Position numbers and translations under genes: made by a program. A stretch of 32,993 nt of DNA, taken from Anaerolinea sp. (lineage in GTDB: Bacteria; Chloroflexota; Anaerolineae; Anaerolineales; Anaerolineaceae). Of the stretch, positions 25,814 to 32,993 are shown piece by piece (within the stretch, counting starts at the first letter, position 1; every line of letters starts with the position of its first letter). The notes below the pieces were generated by a model. It saw nothing but the letters and a program-made list of their open reading frames with translations, was not told the origin of the DNA and did no database searches. Where the stretch lies: the NCBI GenBank assembly GCA_013824865.1, contig PNON01000024.1:1-32993 (forward strand), in the 5' to 3' direction.

Positions 25814-26779
25814 ATGCCCGCCACCTCATCCAGCTATCCAGGCAAGATCATTTTATTTGGGGAGCATGCCGTGGTATATCACAGCCATGCGATTGCCATC
25901 CCGGTGAACCAGGTAAGAACAACAGCAGTGATCACTCCGCTCATCCAGTATCCACCCGGATCGATCGAGGTATCAGCACCAGATATTAACACAAAATGCC
26001 GGCTGAATATGCTTGCTGAAACCGACCCAATCGGTTATGCCGTTCGATTAACATTACAGAAACTGCATGTGGACAAACCACCAGCCTTTTCCATTCATAT
26101 TACCTCAAATATCCCCATCGCTGCCGGGCTTGGGTCTGGCGCCTCCGTGTCCTGTTCCATCGCGAAAAGCATCTCAACCTACCTCGGCAAACCCTTTTCC
26201 CCCGTTGAAATATCGGATATCGCCTTTGAAGTCGAAAAACTGCACCATGGCATCCCCTCCGGGGTGGATAACACCGTCATTGCTATTGGTCAACCGGTAC
26301 TCTTCCAACACGGGGAGGAAATCCAATCGCTACAAGTAGGTGAAACGCTGAATTTCATAATTGCTGATACTGGTATCAAAGCACAGACAGGAGAGGTGGT
26401 TGGCAGTGTGCGTTTGCGCTGGCAGGCGGACCCGACTAGATTCGATACTTTATTCCAGCAGATCGACCACATCGTCCTGGCTGCACGTGATGCAATCAGA
26501 ATTGGGGATGTTGAAACAACTGGAAAACTAATGCTGAAAAACCACCAACTGTTGCAAGATATGGAAGTATCTCACCCGGCACTAGACAGGCTGGTGGAAA
26601 CAGCCATGTCAGCAAATGCCCTGGGTGCAAAACTTTCTGGTGCAGGTTGGGGAGGTAATATGATTGCTCTTGTCAGGGAGAATGCTTTACCGCCATTAGA
26701 AAACGCATTGCTACAGGCGGGGGCAGTAAGGGTGATCCGGACCAGACTGGAAAGCTCTTTTGAGGAGTCTCATGTATAA
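25814..26779 (+). CDS. mvk: Mevalonate kinase
   Basis: This 321-aa GHMP-family kinase phosphorylates mevalonate with ATP in the cytoplasm. It shows the N-terminal PGKIILFGEHAVVY (9-22), the ATP loop PIAAGLGSGASVS (101-113) and the mevalonate-kinase block KLHHGIPSGVDNTV with the catalytic Asp152. Motif 3, KLSGAGWGGNMIALV, lies near the C-terminus. The length suits the family. There is one base between the UbiA-family stop and this ATG and no ribosome site, so translation probably depends on re-initiation. Its end overlaps the next gene by eight bases. Together with isopentenyl phosphate kinase it points to a mevalonate route to isoprenoids. Confidence 0.95.
   Translation: MPATSSSYPGKIILFGEHAVVYHSHAIAIPVNQVRTTAVITPLIQYPPGSIEVSAPDINTKCRLNMLAETDPIGYAVRLTLQKLHVDKPPAFSIHITSNIPIAAGLGSGASVSCSIAKSISTYLGKPFSPVEISDIAFEVEKLHHGIPSGVDNTVIAIGQPVLFQHGEEIQSLQVGETLNFIIADTGIKAQTGEVVGSVRLRWQADPTRFDTLFQQIDHIVLAARDAIRIGDVETTGKLMLKNHQLLQDMEVSHPALDRLVETAMSANALGAKLSGAGWGGNMIALVRENALPPLENALLQAGAVRVIRTRLESSFEESHV
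26762..26767 (+). promoter_or_regulatory. Ribosome binding site that fixes the isopentenyl phosphate kinase start
   Basis: GAGGAG, inside the end of the mevalonate kinase gene, lies four bases before the ATG at 26772. It selects this ATG over the TTG at 26760, which lies upstream of the site. Confidence 0.65.
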
Positions 26780-27590
26780 GAATGTAAAATTCTTAAAACT
26801 GGGTGGCTCGCTGATTACGAATAAGGATCTGCCTTATACCGTGGAAACCGGTACTTTAAACCGTATCTCGGGTGAAATCCATGATTACATAAGTACCAAC
26901 CCGGATAATCGTTTAATAATCGGACATGGATCCGGCTCCTTTGGTCACACCAGCGCGGCGCTTTACAAAACCTGGCACGGAGTCAGGACGGGCGAAGACT
27001 GGGTCGGGTTCAGTAAAGTATGCCACGATGCACGGAGCCTTAACCAACTGGTGACTCAAGCGCTCATTCAGGCTGGCGTGCCAGCTATATCTTTTCCGCC
27101 TTCTGCCCAGGTCACCTGCACGGATCACCGGATCACCAGATGGGATACCAGTCAGATAGAACAATCTCTGCACTATGGTTTGGTCCCTGTAGTCTTCGGG
27201 GATACTGTTTTGGATGCGAATATCGGTGGAACCATCCTTTCCACAGAAGAACTATTTTTTCACCTGGCTGGAATCATCCAGCCCGAAAGCATCCTGCTGG
27301 CGGGTATTGAAGCAGGTGTCTGGATGGATTTCCCGTCGCGCTCCCGGTTAATACCTTTAATCACTCCTGGATCATACCCTGCTCAAAAAATACAGATACT
27401 CGAATCTGCTTCCCCGGATGTGACTGGTGGGATGAGCTCAAAAATTGAGAATATGCTGCGCCTTGTAGGGGATTTTCCACAAGTGACAATACAGGTTTTC
27501 GCTGGTATTGAGCCGTGGTCGGTGGCAAACGCTTTGAATGGCGTCCAGATCGGCACAACAATACGAAATACTGAAAGGAACCCATCATGA
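26772..27590 (+). CDS. ipk: Isopentenyl phosphate kinase
   Basis: This 272-aa protein of the amino-acid-kinase fold phosphorylates isopentenyl phosphate to isopentenyl diphosphate. It has the N-terminal FLKLGGSLITNK, the GHGSGSFGHTSA block with the conserved His59 that contacts the substrate phosphate, VPVVFGDTVLD, STEELFFHLA and DVTGGMSSKIENML near the C-terminus. These are the family marks of archaeal-type IPK. The start at 26772 is chosen from the GAGGAG site; the frame is open back to a TTG at 26760. It overlaps mevalonate kinase by eight bases and the dGTPase gene by four (ATGA). The decarboxylase that would supply isopentenyl phosphate is not in the window. Confidence 0.94.
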   Translation: MYKNVKFLKLGGSLITNKDLPYTVETGTLNRISGEIHDYISTNPDNRLIIGHGSGSFGHTSAALYKTWHGVRTGEDWVGFSKVCHDARSLNQLVTQALIQAGVPAISFPPSAQVTCTDHRITRWDTSQIEQSLHYGLVPVVFGDTVLDANIGGTILSTEELFFHLAGIIQPESILLAGIEAGVWMDFPSRSRLIPLITPGSYPAQKIQILESASPDVTGGMSSKIENMLRLVGDFPQVTIQVFAGIEPWSVANALNGVQIGTTIRNTERNPS

Positions 27591-28738
27591 TCAGAGACCG
27601 GGTTGCACTCGAAAAAGCTGAAGATGAAGTTCTTGCGCCTTTTGCGATACACAGCAGATTGTCAAAAGGACGAAAGTATCAAGAAGAGGAACCCTCCTAC
27701 CGCACTTGCTTTCAGCGTGACCGGGACAGGATCATCCATACTTCAGCATTTCGCAGATTGGAATATAAAACACAGGTTTTTATTAACTACGAAGGCGATT
27801 ATTATCGCACCCGCCTGACACACGAGTTGGAAGTGGCGCAGATCGGGCGGACGATAGCACGGGCGCTGGGTGGCAATGAAGACTTGGTGGAAGCCATATG
27901 CCTGGCGCATGACCTCGGTCACCCACCTTTTGGGCATAGCGGAGAGGTGGTGCTTTCCCGCTTGATGAAAGATCATGGCGGTTTTGACCATAATAAGCAC
28001 TCATTGCGGATTGTTACCTTCCTGGAGCGGCGCTTTCCTGAATTCCCGGGCTTAAACCTGACCATGGAGGTGTTGGAAGGGATCGTGAAACATGAAACGG
28101 AATACGATGCATCAGACGCATCGGAGTATGATCCATCCCTGCGTGGTCACCTGGAGGCACAGATTACCAATGTAGCCGATGAACTGGCTTATACCGCTCA
28201 CGACCTGGATGATGGTCTTCGCTCTGGCATAATTACTCCCCCAATGCTGGCGGGTATTCCTATCTGGGAGATTCTCCTGGAAAGCATCCAGTGGAAGGGT
28301 GTGCAATTGGATGATCTTACCCGCCACTGTCTAATTCGTAAGCTTATTGGTATGGAAGTGACGGATATTGTTGAAACTACTGAATCCAATCTCACCCGGA
28401 ACAATGTCCAGTCCGTGATAGAATTGCAAAAATTACCATACAATGTGGTAAGTATCAGCGAAGAGATGCGCCGCAGGAATCGGGAAATTAAAGACTTCTT
28501 ATATAAGAACCTTTACCGGCATTACCGGGTCGTCAGGATGGCAGTAAAGGCTGAGCGGATCATTACAGAGTTGTTTAATGCGTATCTCAATAATCCCACC
28601 ACTCTGCCATATCACGTTCAGGCTGATATAACTGAACGCGGTTTGGAACGCACAATCTGTGATTATCTGGCAGGGATGACTGACCGCTACGCGATTGATG
28701 AATATCAAAAATTGTTTGACCCGACCATGCTACCTTAA
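27587..28738 (+). CDS. dgt: Deoxyguanosinetriphosphate triphosphohydrolase-like HD protein
   Basis: This 383-aa cytoplasmic protein has the dGTPase family blocks FQRDRDRIIHTSAFRRLEYKTQVF, the HD metal site with His79 (YRTRLTHELEVAQ) and His108-Asp109 (AICLAHDLGHPPFGH). A later block is ITNVADELAYTAHDLDDGL. Such enzymes cleave dNTPs to deoxynucleoside and triphosphate and help balance dNTP pools. The length fits the type 2 subfamily. AAGGAA seven bases before the ATG is a good ribosome site, and the ATG overlaps the IPK stop by four bases. Its placement in an isoprenoid operon is probably a convenience of transcription, not a pathway link. Confidence 0.93.
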   Translation: MIRDRVALEKAEDEVLAPFAIHSRLSKGRKYQEEEPSYRTCFQRDRDRIIHTSAFRRLEYKTQVFINYEGDYYRTRLTHELEVAQIGRTIARALGGNEDLVEAICLAHDLGHPPFGHSGEVVLSRLMKDHGGFDHNKHSLRIVTFLERRFPEFPGLNLTMEVLEGIVKHETEYDASDASEYDPSLRGHLEAQITNVADELAYTAHDLDDGLRSGIITPPMLAGIPIWEILLESIQWKGVQLDDLTRHCLIRKLIGMEVTDIVETTESNLTRNNVQSVIELQKLPYNVVSISEEMRRRNREIKDFLYKNLYRHYRVVRMAVKAERIITELFNAYLNNPTTLPYHVQADITERGLERTICDYLAGMTDRYAIDEYQKLFDPTMLP

Positions 28739-28751
28739 TACTGGAGAATAA

Positions 28752-29219
28752 ATGGCAGATGCATCATATCTAACCCCGGAAGGGTTTGAGAAATTAAAAA
28801 GTGAACTTCATACTTTAAAAACCACTGAGCGGGAAGATCTAGCAAAAAGGTTACGTTCCGCCATCCAGATGGGCGATCTGTCTGAGAATGCAGATTACCA
28901 CAAAGCTAAAGAGGACCAAGCCTTTTTGGAAGGCCGCATTAATGAGTTGGAGTATATCCTGAAGAATGTGGTGATCATTGACCGAAATAATATAGGCATA
29001 AGCAAAGTGAGCATTGGCTCAAAAATCACAGTGCGGGAAGATGATTTGGAAGAGGAAACCTGGTTCCTGGTTGGCCCCAAGGAGGCAAATCCACGCGACG
29101 GGAAGATCTCCCATGAATCCCCCATTGGAAAAGCGTTGATTGACCGCAAAGCAGGAGATATAGTGCATGTTGATACACCTGGCGGGGATATACGCATCCA
29201 TATATTGAAGCTCGAATAA
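28752..29219 (+). CDS. greA: Transcription elongation factor GreA
   Basis: This 155-aa protein enters the RNA polymerase secondary channel and stimulates transcript cleavage in backtracked complexes. The N-terminal coiled coil (about 1-76) carries YLTPEGFEKLKSEL, MGDLSENADYHKAKEDQAF with the acidic tip residues, and GRINELEYIL. The FKBP-like C-terminal domain ends in SPIGKALIDRKAGDIVHVDTPGG. The length is typical. GGAG six bases before the ATG is a good ribosome site. It follows the dGTPase gene after 13 bases and is the last gene of the plus-strand operon, directly before a strong terminator. Confidence 0.97.
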   Translation: MADASYLTPEGFEKLKSELHTLKTTEREDLAKRLRSAIQMGDLSENADYHKAKEDQAFLEGRINELEYILKNVVIIDRNNIGISKVSIGSKITVREDDLEEETWFLVGPKEANPRDGKISHESPIGKALIDRKAGDIVHVDTPGGDIRIHILKLE

Positions 29220-29229
29220 CAAGCTATAG

Positions 29230-29260
29230 AAAAAAGAGTCCCGCTCTGGGACCCTTTTTT
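29230..29260. terminator. Bidirectional rho-independent terminator
   Basis: A run of six A leads into a hairpin: GTCCC at 29238-29242 pairs with GGGAC at 29248-29252 around a GCTCT loop, extended by outer pairs, and is followed by six T (29255-29260). It lies ten bases after the greA stop and 20 bases after the end of the converging minus-strand gene. The flanking A and T runs let it work in both directions. Confidence 0.88.
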
Positions 29261-29279
29261 ATGTATTATATATTCGAAA

Positions 29280-30362
29280 TCAGGCTTTCGGCCATACGAC
29301 AAGTTCCAGGGTCATGCGGTCAAAATGGCTGTTGGCTGGCAGAGGTCCCGGCCCATAATTCATATCCACAATACGGGCTTCCAACTGTAGGGTGGCGGTT
29401 TCCAGCAGGATTGTCTTTCCTGGTTCTGAAAGGATCGGTTCACCTTTGGACATAAGAGCTTGCTTGGAGGCTGGGTCATTGAAAGTATGTTGGCTCATCA
29501 GCACTTTTGTCACAGTCTGGATGTCATTTTTATCAAATAACCATACTTCAAAAGCGGCTACTTTCTTGGAGTCACCGACACCAATGGTGTCCGAAATGCT
29601 TACTCCACATTCACCCAGGAATTCACCCATTGGATTGTCAATGGTGAACGAATCGTCGTACTGGTCTTCTCCCTGCATATAAGTGGTCATGAATTGGGAT
29701 ACCGGGGTGCCACCCGGGCTGCGAGTCGAAGAACCAACTTTTGGCGAGAAGTAGTCTGCGCCTTCTTCCTCATCATATCCAGTCATCGCATCCTGTTTCG
29801 CAGGTCTGCGCAGTTTACCTCTTTTTAAGAAGATATAAAAGACAACAAAACCGAGCACGAGAGTAAGGACACAGAATAAAGACAGGACAACTGGCATTGC
29901 GCCAGATAGTCCGCCTGTCTTAGCGCTGGTCGTTTTTTCAGCTAGGGTTGATGGTTGGTTATCAACAGCATTTTGGCTCGCTGCTTCTGATGAAGGTGCG
30001 CTGGTTGTTTCTGATGGTATTGTGATCTCAGCATTGACGATGCGCGCGAAAGCTGCCAGGTCTGCTGCCGCAACATTAGTAGATCTCCCTTGAATAATCT
30101 TGAAGAGTTCATCCGCGCCTTTGCCAAGGTTCCCCCAGCGGGTTTTAGCTAATGCGACATCCTTATTGACAGAATACGAATCGACTACCATGCTCAGGTA
30201 ATCGGCTTTTAGATCTTCCCGCATGAATTCCGGGGTAGCATCCGTCCATTGCACCGGCATCAACCACCACCCGAGGATGATCAGACCGAAAAGCATACCA
30301 GCCAGCGCAACAAGCACAGTTTTCGCCCAGGGTTTTTTTAGGTATTCTCTGATTAATTCCAT
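29280..30362 (-). CDS. Unrecognised two-TM membrane protein
   Basis: I do not recognise this 360-aa protein. A basic N-terminus (RRE-type start with KK and K) leads into TM1 (about 13-35). Residues 36-110 look like a small helical domain, and 111-150 are a Ser/Thr/Ala-rich linker. TM2 (about 155-180) is followed by KRGKLRRPAK. The positive charges suggest both ends are inside and the first domain outside. Residues about 205-360 look like a folded cytoplasmic domain with GECGVSISDTIG, AAFEVWLFDKNDI and RMTLELVVWPKA. GAGGAG six bases before the ATG supports the start. Two ACCGGT palindromes lie upstream. It is 104 bases downstream of topA and ends in the shared terminator. Confidence 0.8.
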   Translation of the reverse strand: MELIREYLKKPWAKTVLVALAGMLFGLIILGWWLMPVQWTDATPEFMREDLKADYLSMVVDSYSVNKDVALAKTRWGNLGKGADELFKIIQGRSTNVAAADLAAFARIVNAEITIPSETTSAPSSEAASQNAVDNQPSTLAEKTTSAKTGGLSGAMPVVLSLFCVLTLVLGFVVFYIFLKRGKLRRPAKQDAMTGYDEEEGADYFSPKVGSSTRSPGGTPVSQFMTTYMQGEDQYDDSFTIDNPMGEFLGECGVSISDTIGVGDSKKVAAFEVWLFDKNDIQTVTKVLMSQHTFNDPASKQALMSKGEPILSEPGKTILLETATLQLEARIVDMNYGPGPLPANSHFDRMTLELVVWPKA

Positions 30363-30381
30363 AGTGACTCCTCATGTCAAT

Positions 30382-30395
30382 CATGACCGGTCATG
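30382..30395. promoter_or_regulatory. 14-bp perfect palindrome CATGACCGGTCATG, candidate operator
   Basis: This perfect inverted repeat lies 20 bases before the start of the two-TM protein gene. Its core TGACCGGTCA shares the pattern TNACCGGTNA with a second palindrome 25 bases away. No regulator gene is adjacent, and the binding protein is unknown. Confidence 0.45.
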
Positions 30396-30408
30396 GATGG
30401 ATCTCCAA

Positions 30409-30418
30409 TTACCGGTAA
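30409..30418. promoter_or_regulatory. 10-bp palindrome TTACCGGTAA, candidate second operator
   Basis: This palindrome has the same ACCGGT centre as the site at 30382-30395, with 25 bases between centres (about two and a half helical turns). It lies between the end of topA and the two-TM protein gene. Confidence 0.4.
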
Positions 30419-30466
30419 ATGCTATCGGAATTGTTGCAATCTTTATGCCTTAACGCCAGAGCTGAA

Positions 30467-32782
30467 TTATGTTTGCTCTTCGTCCAGCGAATATGTCTTT
30501 TTGCAACTGATACATTGGGCAGTTCTTTTATTCAGGATCACAAGCAATCCATTGCCGCATTCCGGGTTGGTGCATTTTTGAGGAATAGGTTTCTTCCAAC
30601 TGGTGAAGTCGCAAGCGGGATAATTGGCACAACCAAAAAACAAGCGACCTTTTCGTGTTTTTCTTTCGATCAATTTTCCTCCATCCTTCGGGCAATCAAC
30701 ACCAATTTCCTTGAGGATGGCTTCGGTATAACGGCAAGCTGGGAATCCGCTGCAACTGATGAATTTGCCATACCTGCCATAACGGTAGATAAGCTCCAGG
30801 CCGCACTGCGGACATGCTCGGCCAACCTTTTCTGGTTCGGATTTAATTACAGGCATCTCCGCCTGGGCTTTGGCTAAAAGGATTGCAAAAGGTCCATAGA
30901 ACTCTTTGATTACATCAACCCAGGCACGTTTCCCCTCTGAAACTTCATCCAAATCTTCCTCCATGTGGCAGGTAAAATTAACATCCATCAGTTCGTCAAA
31001 ATGAGCCACCAGCAAGTCATTAACCAGGAATCCGGTTTCTGTGGGGAAAAGTCTCTTTTCTTCCCGATAAACATAACCACGTTCCTGGATGGTGGAGATG
31101 ATCGGCGCATATGTGGAAGGCCGACCGATTCCGTTTTCTTCCATTGCTTTCACCAGCGTCGCTTCGGTAAACCGTGGCGGGGGCTGGGTGAAATGCTGCT
31201 CCGGGAAGAGCTCTATGATTTTTTGCTGTGCGCCTTCCACAAGATCGGGTGGAATTTTCATATTTTCATGCGGATCTGCCTGTTTGTCTTCATCCTGGGT
31301 TTCTTCGTAAACAGCCAGGAATCCCGGGAATTTTAGTATGGAGCCAGTGGTCCGGAAGAGATAGGCATGCTGGTGCGTACTGCCTTCAATATCCACTGAT
31401 ATGGTATCGTAAACAGCGCTTTCCATCTGAGAGGCTACAAAACGTTGCCAGATCAGACGATAAAGCTTATATTGATCACCGGTCAGGTGTTTTTTTATAG
31501 CATCCGGCTCGCAGAATACTGAAGTTGGCCGAATTGCTTCATGCGCTTCCTGGGCGCCGATGGCTTTCGTTTTATATTGGGGAGCATCTCCAGGTAGATA
31601 TTCCACACCATGTTTACCAGAGATAAACTTACGGGCTTCATTTTGAGCCTGAATGGCAACATGGGTGGAATCGGTGCGCATGTAGGTAATAAGACCTGTC
31701 GCTCCGCCATCACCCACATCTATGCCCTCATAGAGTTGTTGCGCCAGAGCCATCGTACGGCGGGCTGTATAGCCCAACCTGCGCGAGGCTTCCTGCTGCA
31801 ATGTACTGGTAGTGAAAGGCGCAGAAGGCTTTCGTTTGCGTTCACCACGTTTGATCTTGCTGATGCGATACACAGGGGTGACCACATCTGCCAACACTTG
31901 CTCAGCAGAGGTTTTGTCTTTCAAATCCGGGTCATTCCCATCCAACCTGGCCAGGAAAGCACGATAGACTCTACTGGAACCCTCTTGTTGGAAATCCGCT
32001 TCAATCGTCCAGTATTCCACCGGGATAAAAGCTTCGATCTCACGTTCACGGTCAACAACTAACTTTAAAGCGATGGATTGCACCCTGCCGGCAGAAAGTC
32101 GAGACCGCACCTTCTCCCATAATAAGGGGCTTAAGTTATACCCCACCAGGCGATCCAAAATGCGGCGAGCCTGTTGGGCATTCACCAGGTTCATATTGAC
32201 ATCACGCGGATGATCAAAGGCCTGATGGATGGCGCTTTCGGTTATTTCATGGAATACAACCCTCTGTGAAAATCCAGGTGGGATTTCAGTGGCTTCCGCC
32301 AGGTGCCAGGCAATCGCCTCCCCTTCCCGGTCGGGATCGGTAGCCAGGTAGACCATCTCTGCGGATTTTACAAGTGTTTTTAATTCCTTCACCACCGGGC
32401 GTTTCTCATTTGGCACCCGATATTTGGGGGTAAAGTTATTCTCCACATCTACCGAAAGTTCCGAACGGAGAAGATCACGGATGTGGCCGACTGAAGCGCG
32501 GACCGTAAATCCTTTTCCCAGGAAGCGGCTGACTGTTTTTGCCTTGGCTGGAGATTCAACAATTACCAGTTTACCGCTGCGTTTTGCTTCAGCCTTGAGT
32601 TTCCGATCCACTTTCTCTGGCGGAGTAATCACAGCATGGGTTTCGGTGCGGCCGGTCTTATATATTTTTGTCGAACATACCGGGCAAGCCCCCATTGTGG
32701 CTGGTGAACCATTTTTATGAAAGATGGCTACAGGGTCACTAATTTCCTGTTTTTCTTTGCACTTGAAGCAATAACCTTCCAA
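30467..32782 (-). CDS. topA: DNA topoisomerase I with an extra N-terminal zinc ribbon
   Basis: This 771-aa type IA topoisomerase relaxes negatively supercoiled DNA. Residues 1-45 form an extra zinc ribbon with Cys5-x2-Cys8 and Cys33-x2-Cys36, resembling DUF5679. The Toprim domain starts at KLVIVESPAKAKT (71-83) and has DPDREGEA (149-156). The active-site Tyr367 lies in LITYMRTDSTH. The C-terminus has zinc fingers: a complete one from about 657 to 683, a second (697-724) whose first pair is CPKDG instead of CPxC, and a last one (737-760). The start is a TTG, read from an AGGAG eight bases upstream; no ATG is available. That AGGAG directly overlaps the stop of the upstream ManC-like gene. Confidence 0.96.
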   Translation of the reverse strand: MEGYCFKCKEKQEISDPVAIFHKNGSPATMGACPVCSTKIYKTGRTETHAVITPPEKVDRKLKAEAKRSGKLVIVESPAKAKTVSRFLGKGFTVRASVGHIRDLLRSELSVDVENNFTPKYRVPNEKRPVVKELKTLVKSAEMVYLATDPDREGEAIAWHLAEATEIPPGFSQRVVFHEITESAIHQAFDHPRDVNMNLVNAQQARRILDRLVGYNLSPLLWEKVRSRLSAGRVQSIALKLVVDREREIEAFIPVEYWTIEADFQQEGSSRVYRAFLARLDGNDPDLKDKTSAEQVLADVVTPVYRISKIKRGERKRKPSAPFTTSTLQQEASRRLGYTARRTMALAQQLYEGIDVGDGGATGLITYMRTDSTHVAIQAQNEARKFISGKHGVEYLPGDAPQYKTKAIGAQEAHEAIRPTSVFCEPDAIKKHLTGDQYKLYRLIWQRFVASQMESAVYDTISVDIEGSTHQHAYLFRTTGSILKFPGFLAVYEETQDEDKQADPHENMKIPPDLVEGAQQKIIELFPEQHFTQPPPRFTEATLVKAMEENGIGRPSTYAPIISTIQERGYVYREEKRLFPTETGFLVNDLLVAHFDELMDVNFTCHMEEDLDEVSEGKRAWVDVIKEFYGPFAILLAKAQAEMPVIKSEPEKVGRACPQCGLELIYRYGRYGKFISCSGFPACRYTEAILKEIGVDCPKDGGKLIERKTRKGRLFFGCANYPACDFTSWKKPIPQKCTNPECGNGLLVILNKRTAQCISCKKTYSLDEEQT

Positions 32783-32790
32783 ATTTATGT

Positions 32791-32795
32791 CTCCT
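32791..32795 (-). promoter_or_regulatory. Ribosome binding site for the TTG start of topA
   Basis: AGGAG on the minus strand lies eight bases before the TTG at 32782 and shares two bases with the upstream TAG stop at 32796-32794. This is a strong sign of translational coupling and justifies the TTG start. Confidence 0.65.
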
Positions 32796-32993
32796 ATAAA
32801 AACTTCGTGCGGTCTGTTGCCTTGAGTCTGGCGACAACCTCACGCACCTTTTGTACATCTTCCTTGCGGCAAACCAGCAGCGCTTTCGCTGTATCGATGA
32901 TGATTATATCCTTCAAGCCAATTGTCGCAACCAGTTTTTCGTCGTTATCCTCTACAACCAGGCTTTGGTCCGTCCCATGCCAGATTACCTCAG
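32794..32993 (-). CDS. manC: 3' end of a mannose-1-phosphate guanylyltransferase gene (partial)
   Basis: The minus-strand frame is open from the window edge to a TAG at 32796-32794 and encodes 65 residues. It includes VEDNDEKLVATIGLKDIIII followed by DTAKALLVCRKEDVQKVREVV. This is the characteristic C-terminal beta-helix end of GDP-mannose pyrophosphorylases, where the family has a VxxTxDALLVCxK pattern. The enzyme makes GDP-mannose from GTP and mannose-1-phosphate. The catalytic domain is outside the window, so the substrate is inferred. topA begins 11 bases after the stop and appears translationally coupled to it. Confidence 0.75.
   Translation of the reverse strand, partial: EVIWHGTDQSLVVEDNDEKLVATIGLKDIIIIDTAKALLVCRKEDVQKVREVVARLKATDRTKFL

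Noticed and set aside
26760-26771. TTG start for isopentenyl phosphate kinase at 26760
   Set aside because: GAGGAG lies between the TTG and the ATG at 26772 and is correctly spaced for the ATG.

Overview
The window looks like chromosomal DNA of a Chloroflexota bacterium, most likely class Anaerolineae. This rests on recognised families, not on a search. There are two copies of the DUF2298 (Chlor_Arch_YYY) membrane module, which is typical of Chloroflexota and some archaea, together with large Chloroflexota-style GT39-like glycosyltransferases. Mevalonate kinase sits next to isopentenyl phosphate kinase, the isoprenoid route known from Chloroflexota and archaea. Topoisomerase I carries an extra N-terminal zinc ribbon. 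Coding density is very high: the longest stretch without a gene is about 210 bases, and I see no tRNA, rRNA, CRISPR array, integrase or transposase.

Layout. (1) Bases 60-24857 hold a long run of minus-strand genes. In transcription order they are: tlyA; a DegT-like PLP enzyme; lepA; then a glycan block (CDP-paratose-epimerase-like SDR, GT4 glycosyltransferase, SAM methyltransferase, 718-aa GT-C enzyme, 1640-aa GT-C/DUF2298 fusion, DUF952 protein, 848-aa DUF2298 protein, 567-aa GT-C enzyme); then cmk, a PlsC-like acyltransferase, a secernin-like C69 peptidase and a large hybrid sensor histidine kinase. Many joints are 4-nt ATGA overlaps or gaps under 30 nt, so much of the block is probably co-transcribed. 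(2) Bases 24910-29219 hold a compact plus-strand operon: a UbiA-family prenyl-phosphate phosphoribosyltransferase-like protein, mevalonate kinase, isopentenyl phosphate kinase, an HD-domain dGTPase and greA. It ends in a strong bidirectional terminator. (3) Bases 29280-32993 hold, on the minus strand, the 3' end of a mannose-1-phosphate guanylyltransferase gene coupled to topA, then an unrecognised two-TM protein behind a pair of ACCGGT palindromes.

How the genes may work together (inference). The plus-strand operon would supply isopentenyl diphosphate and a polyprenyl-phosphate-linked pentose. The minus-strand block holds four large multi-span membrane proteins of the type that use polyprenyl-phosphate sugars outside the cytoplasmic membrane, plus enzymes for nucleotide-sugar modification, sugar transfer and methylation. 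The ManC-like gene would provide GDP-mannose. The window therefore reads as a lipid-linked envelope glycosylation locus embedded among housekeeping genes.

The most unusual points are these. The GT-C/DUF2298 pair occurs both as one fused polypeptide and as two separate overlapping genes in the same operon. A dispersed hairpin repeat supplies the last codons and stop of tlyA. Two spaced ACCGGT palindromes lie upstream of an orphan membrane protein.
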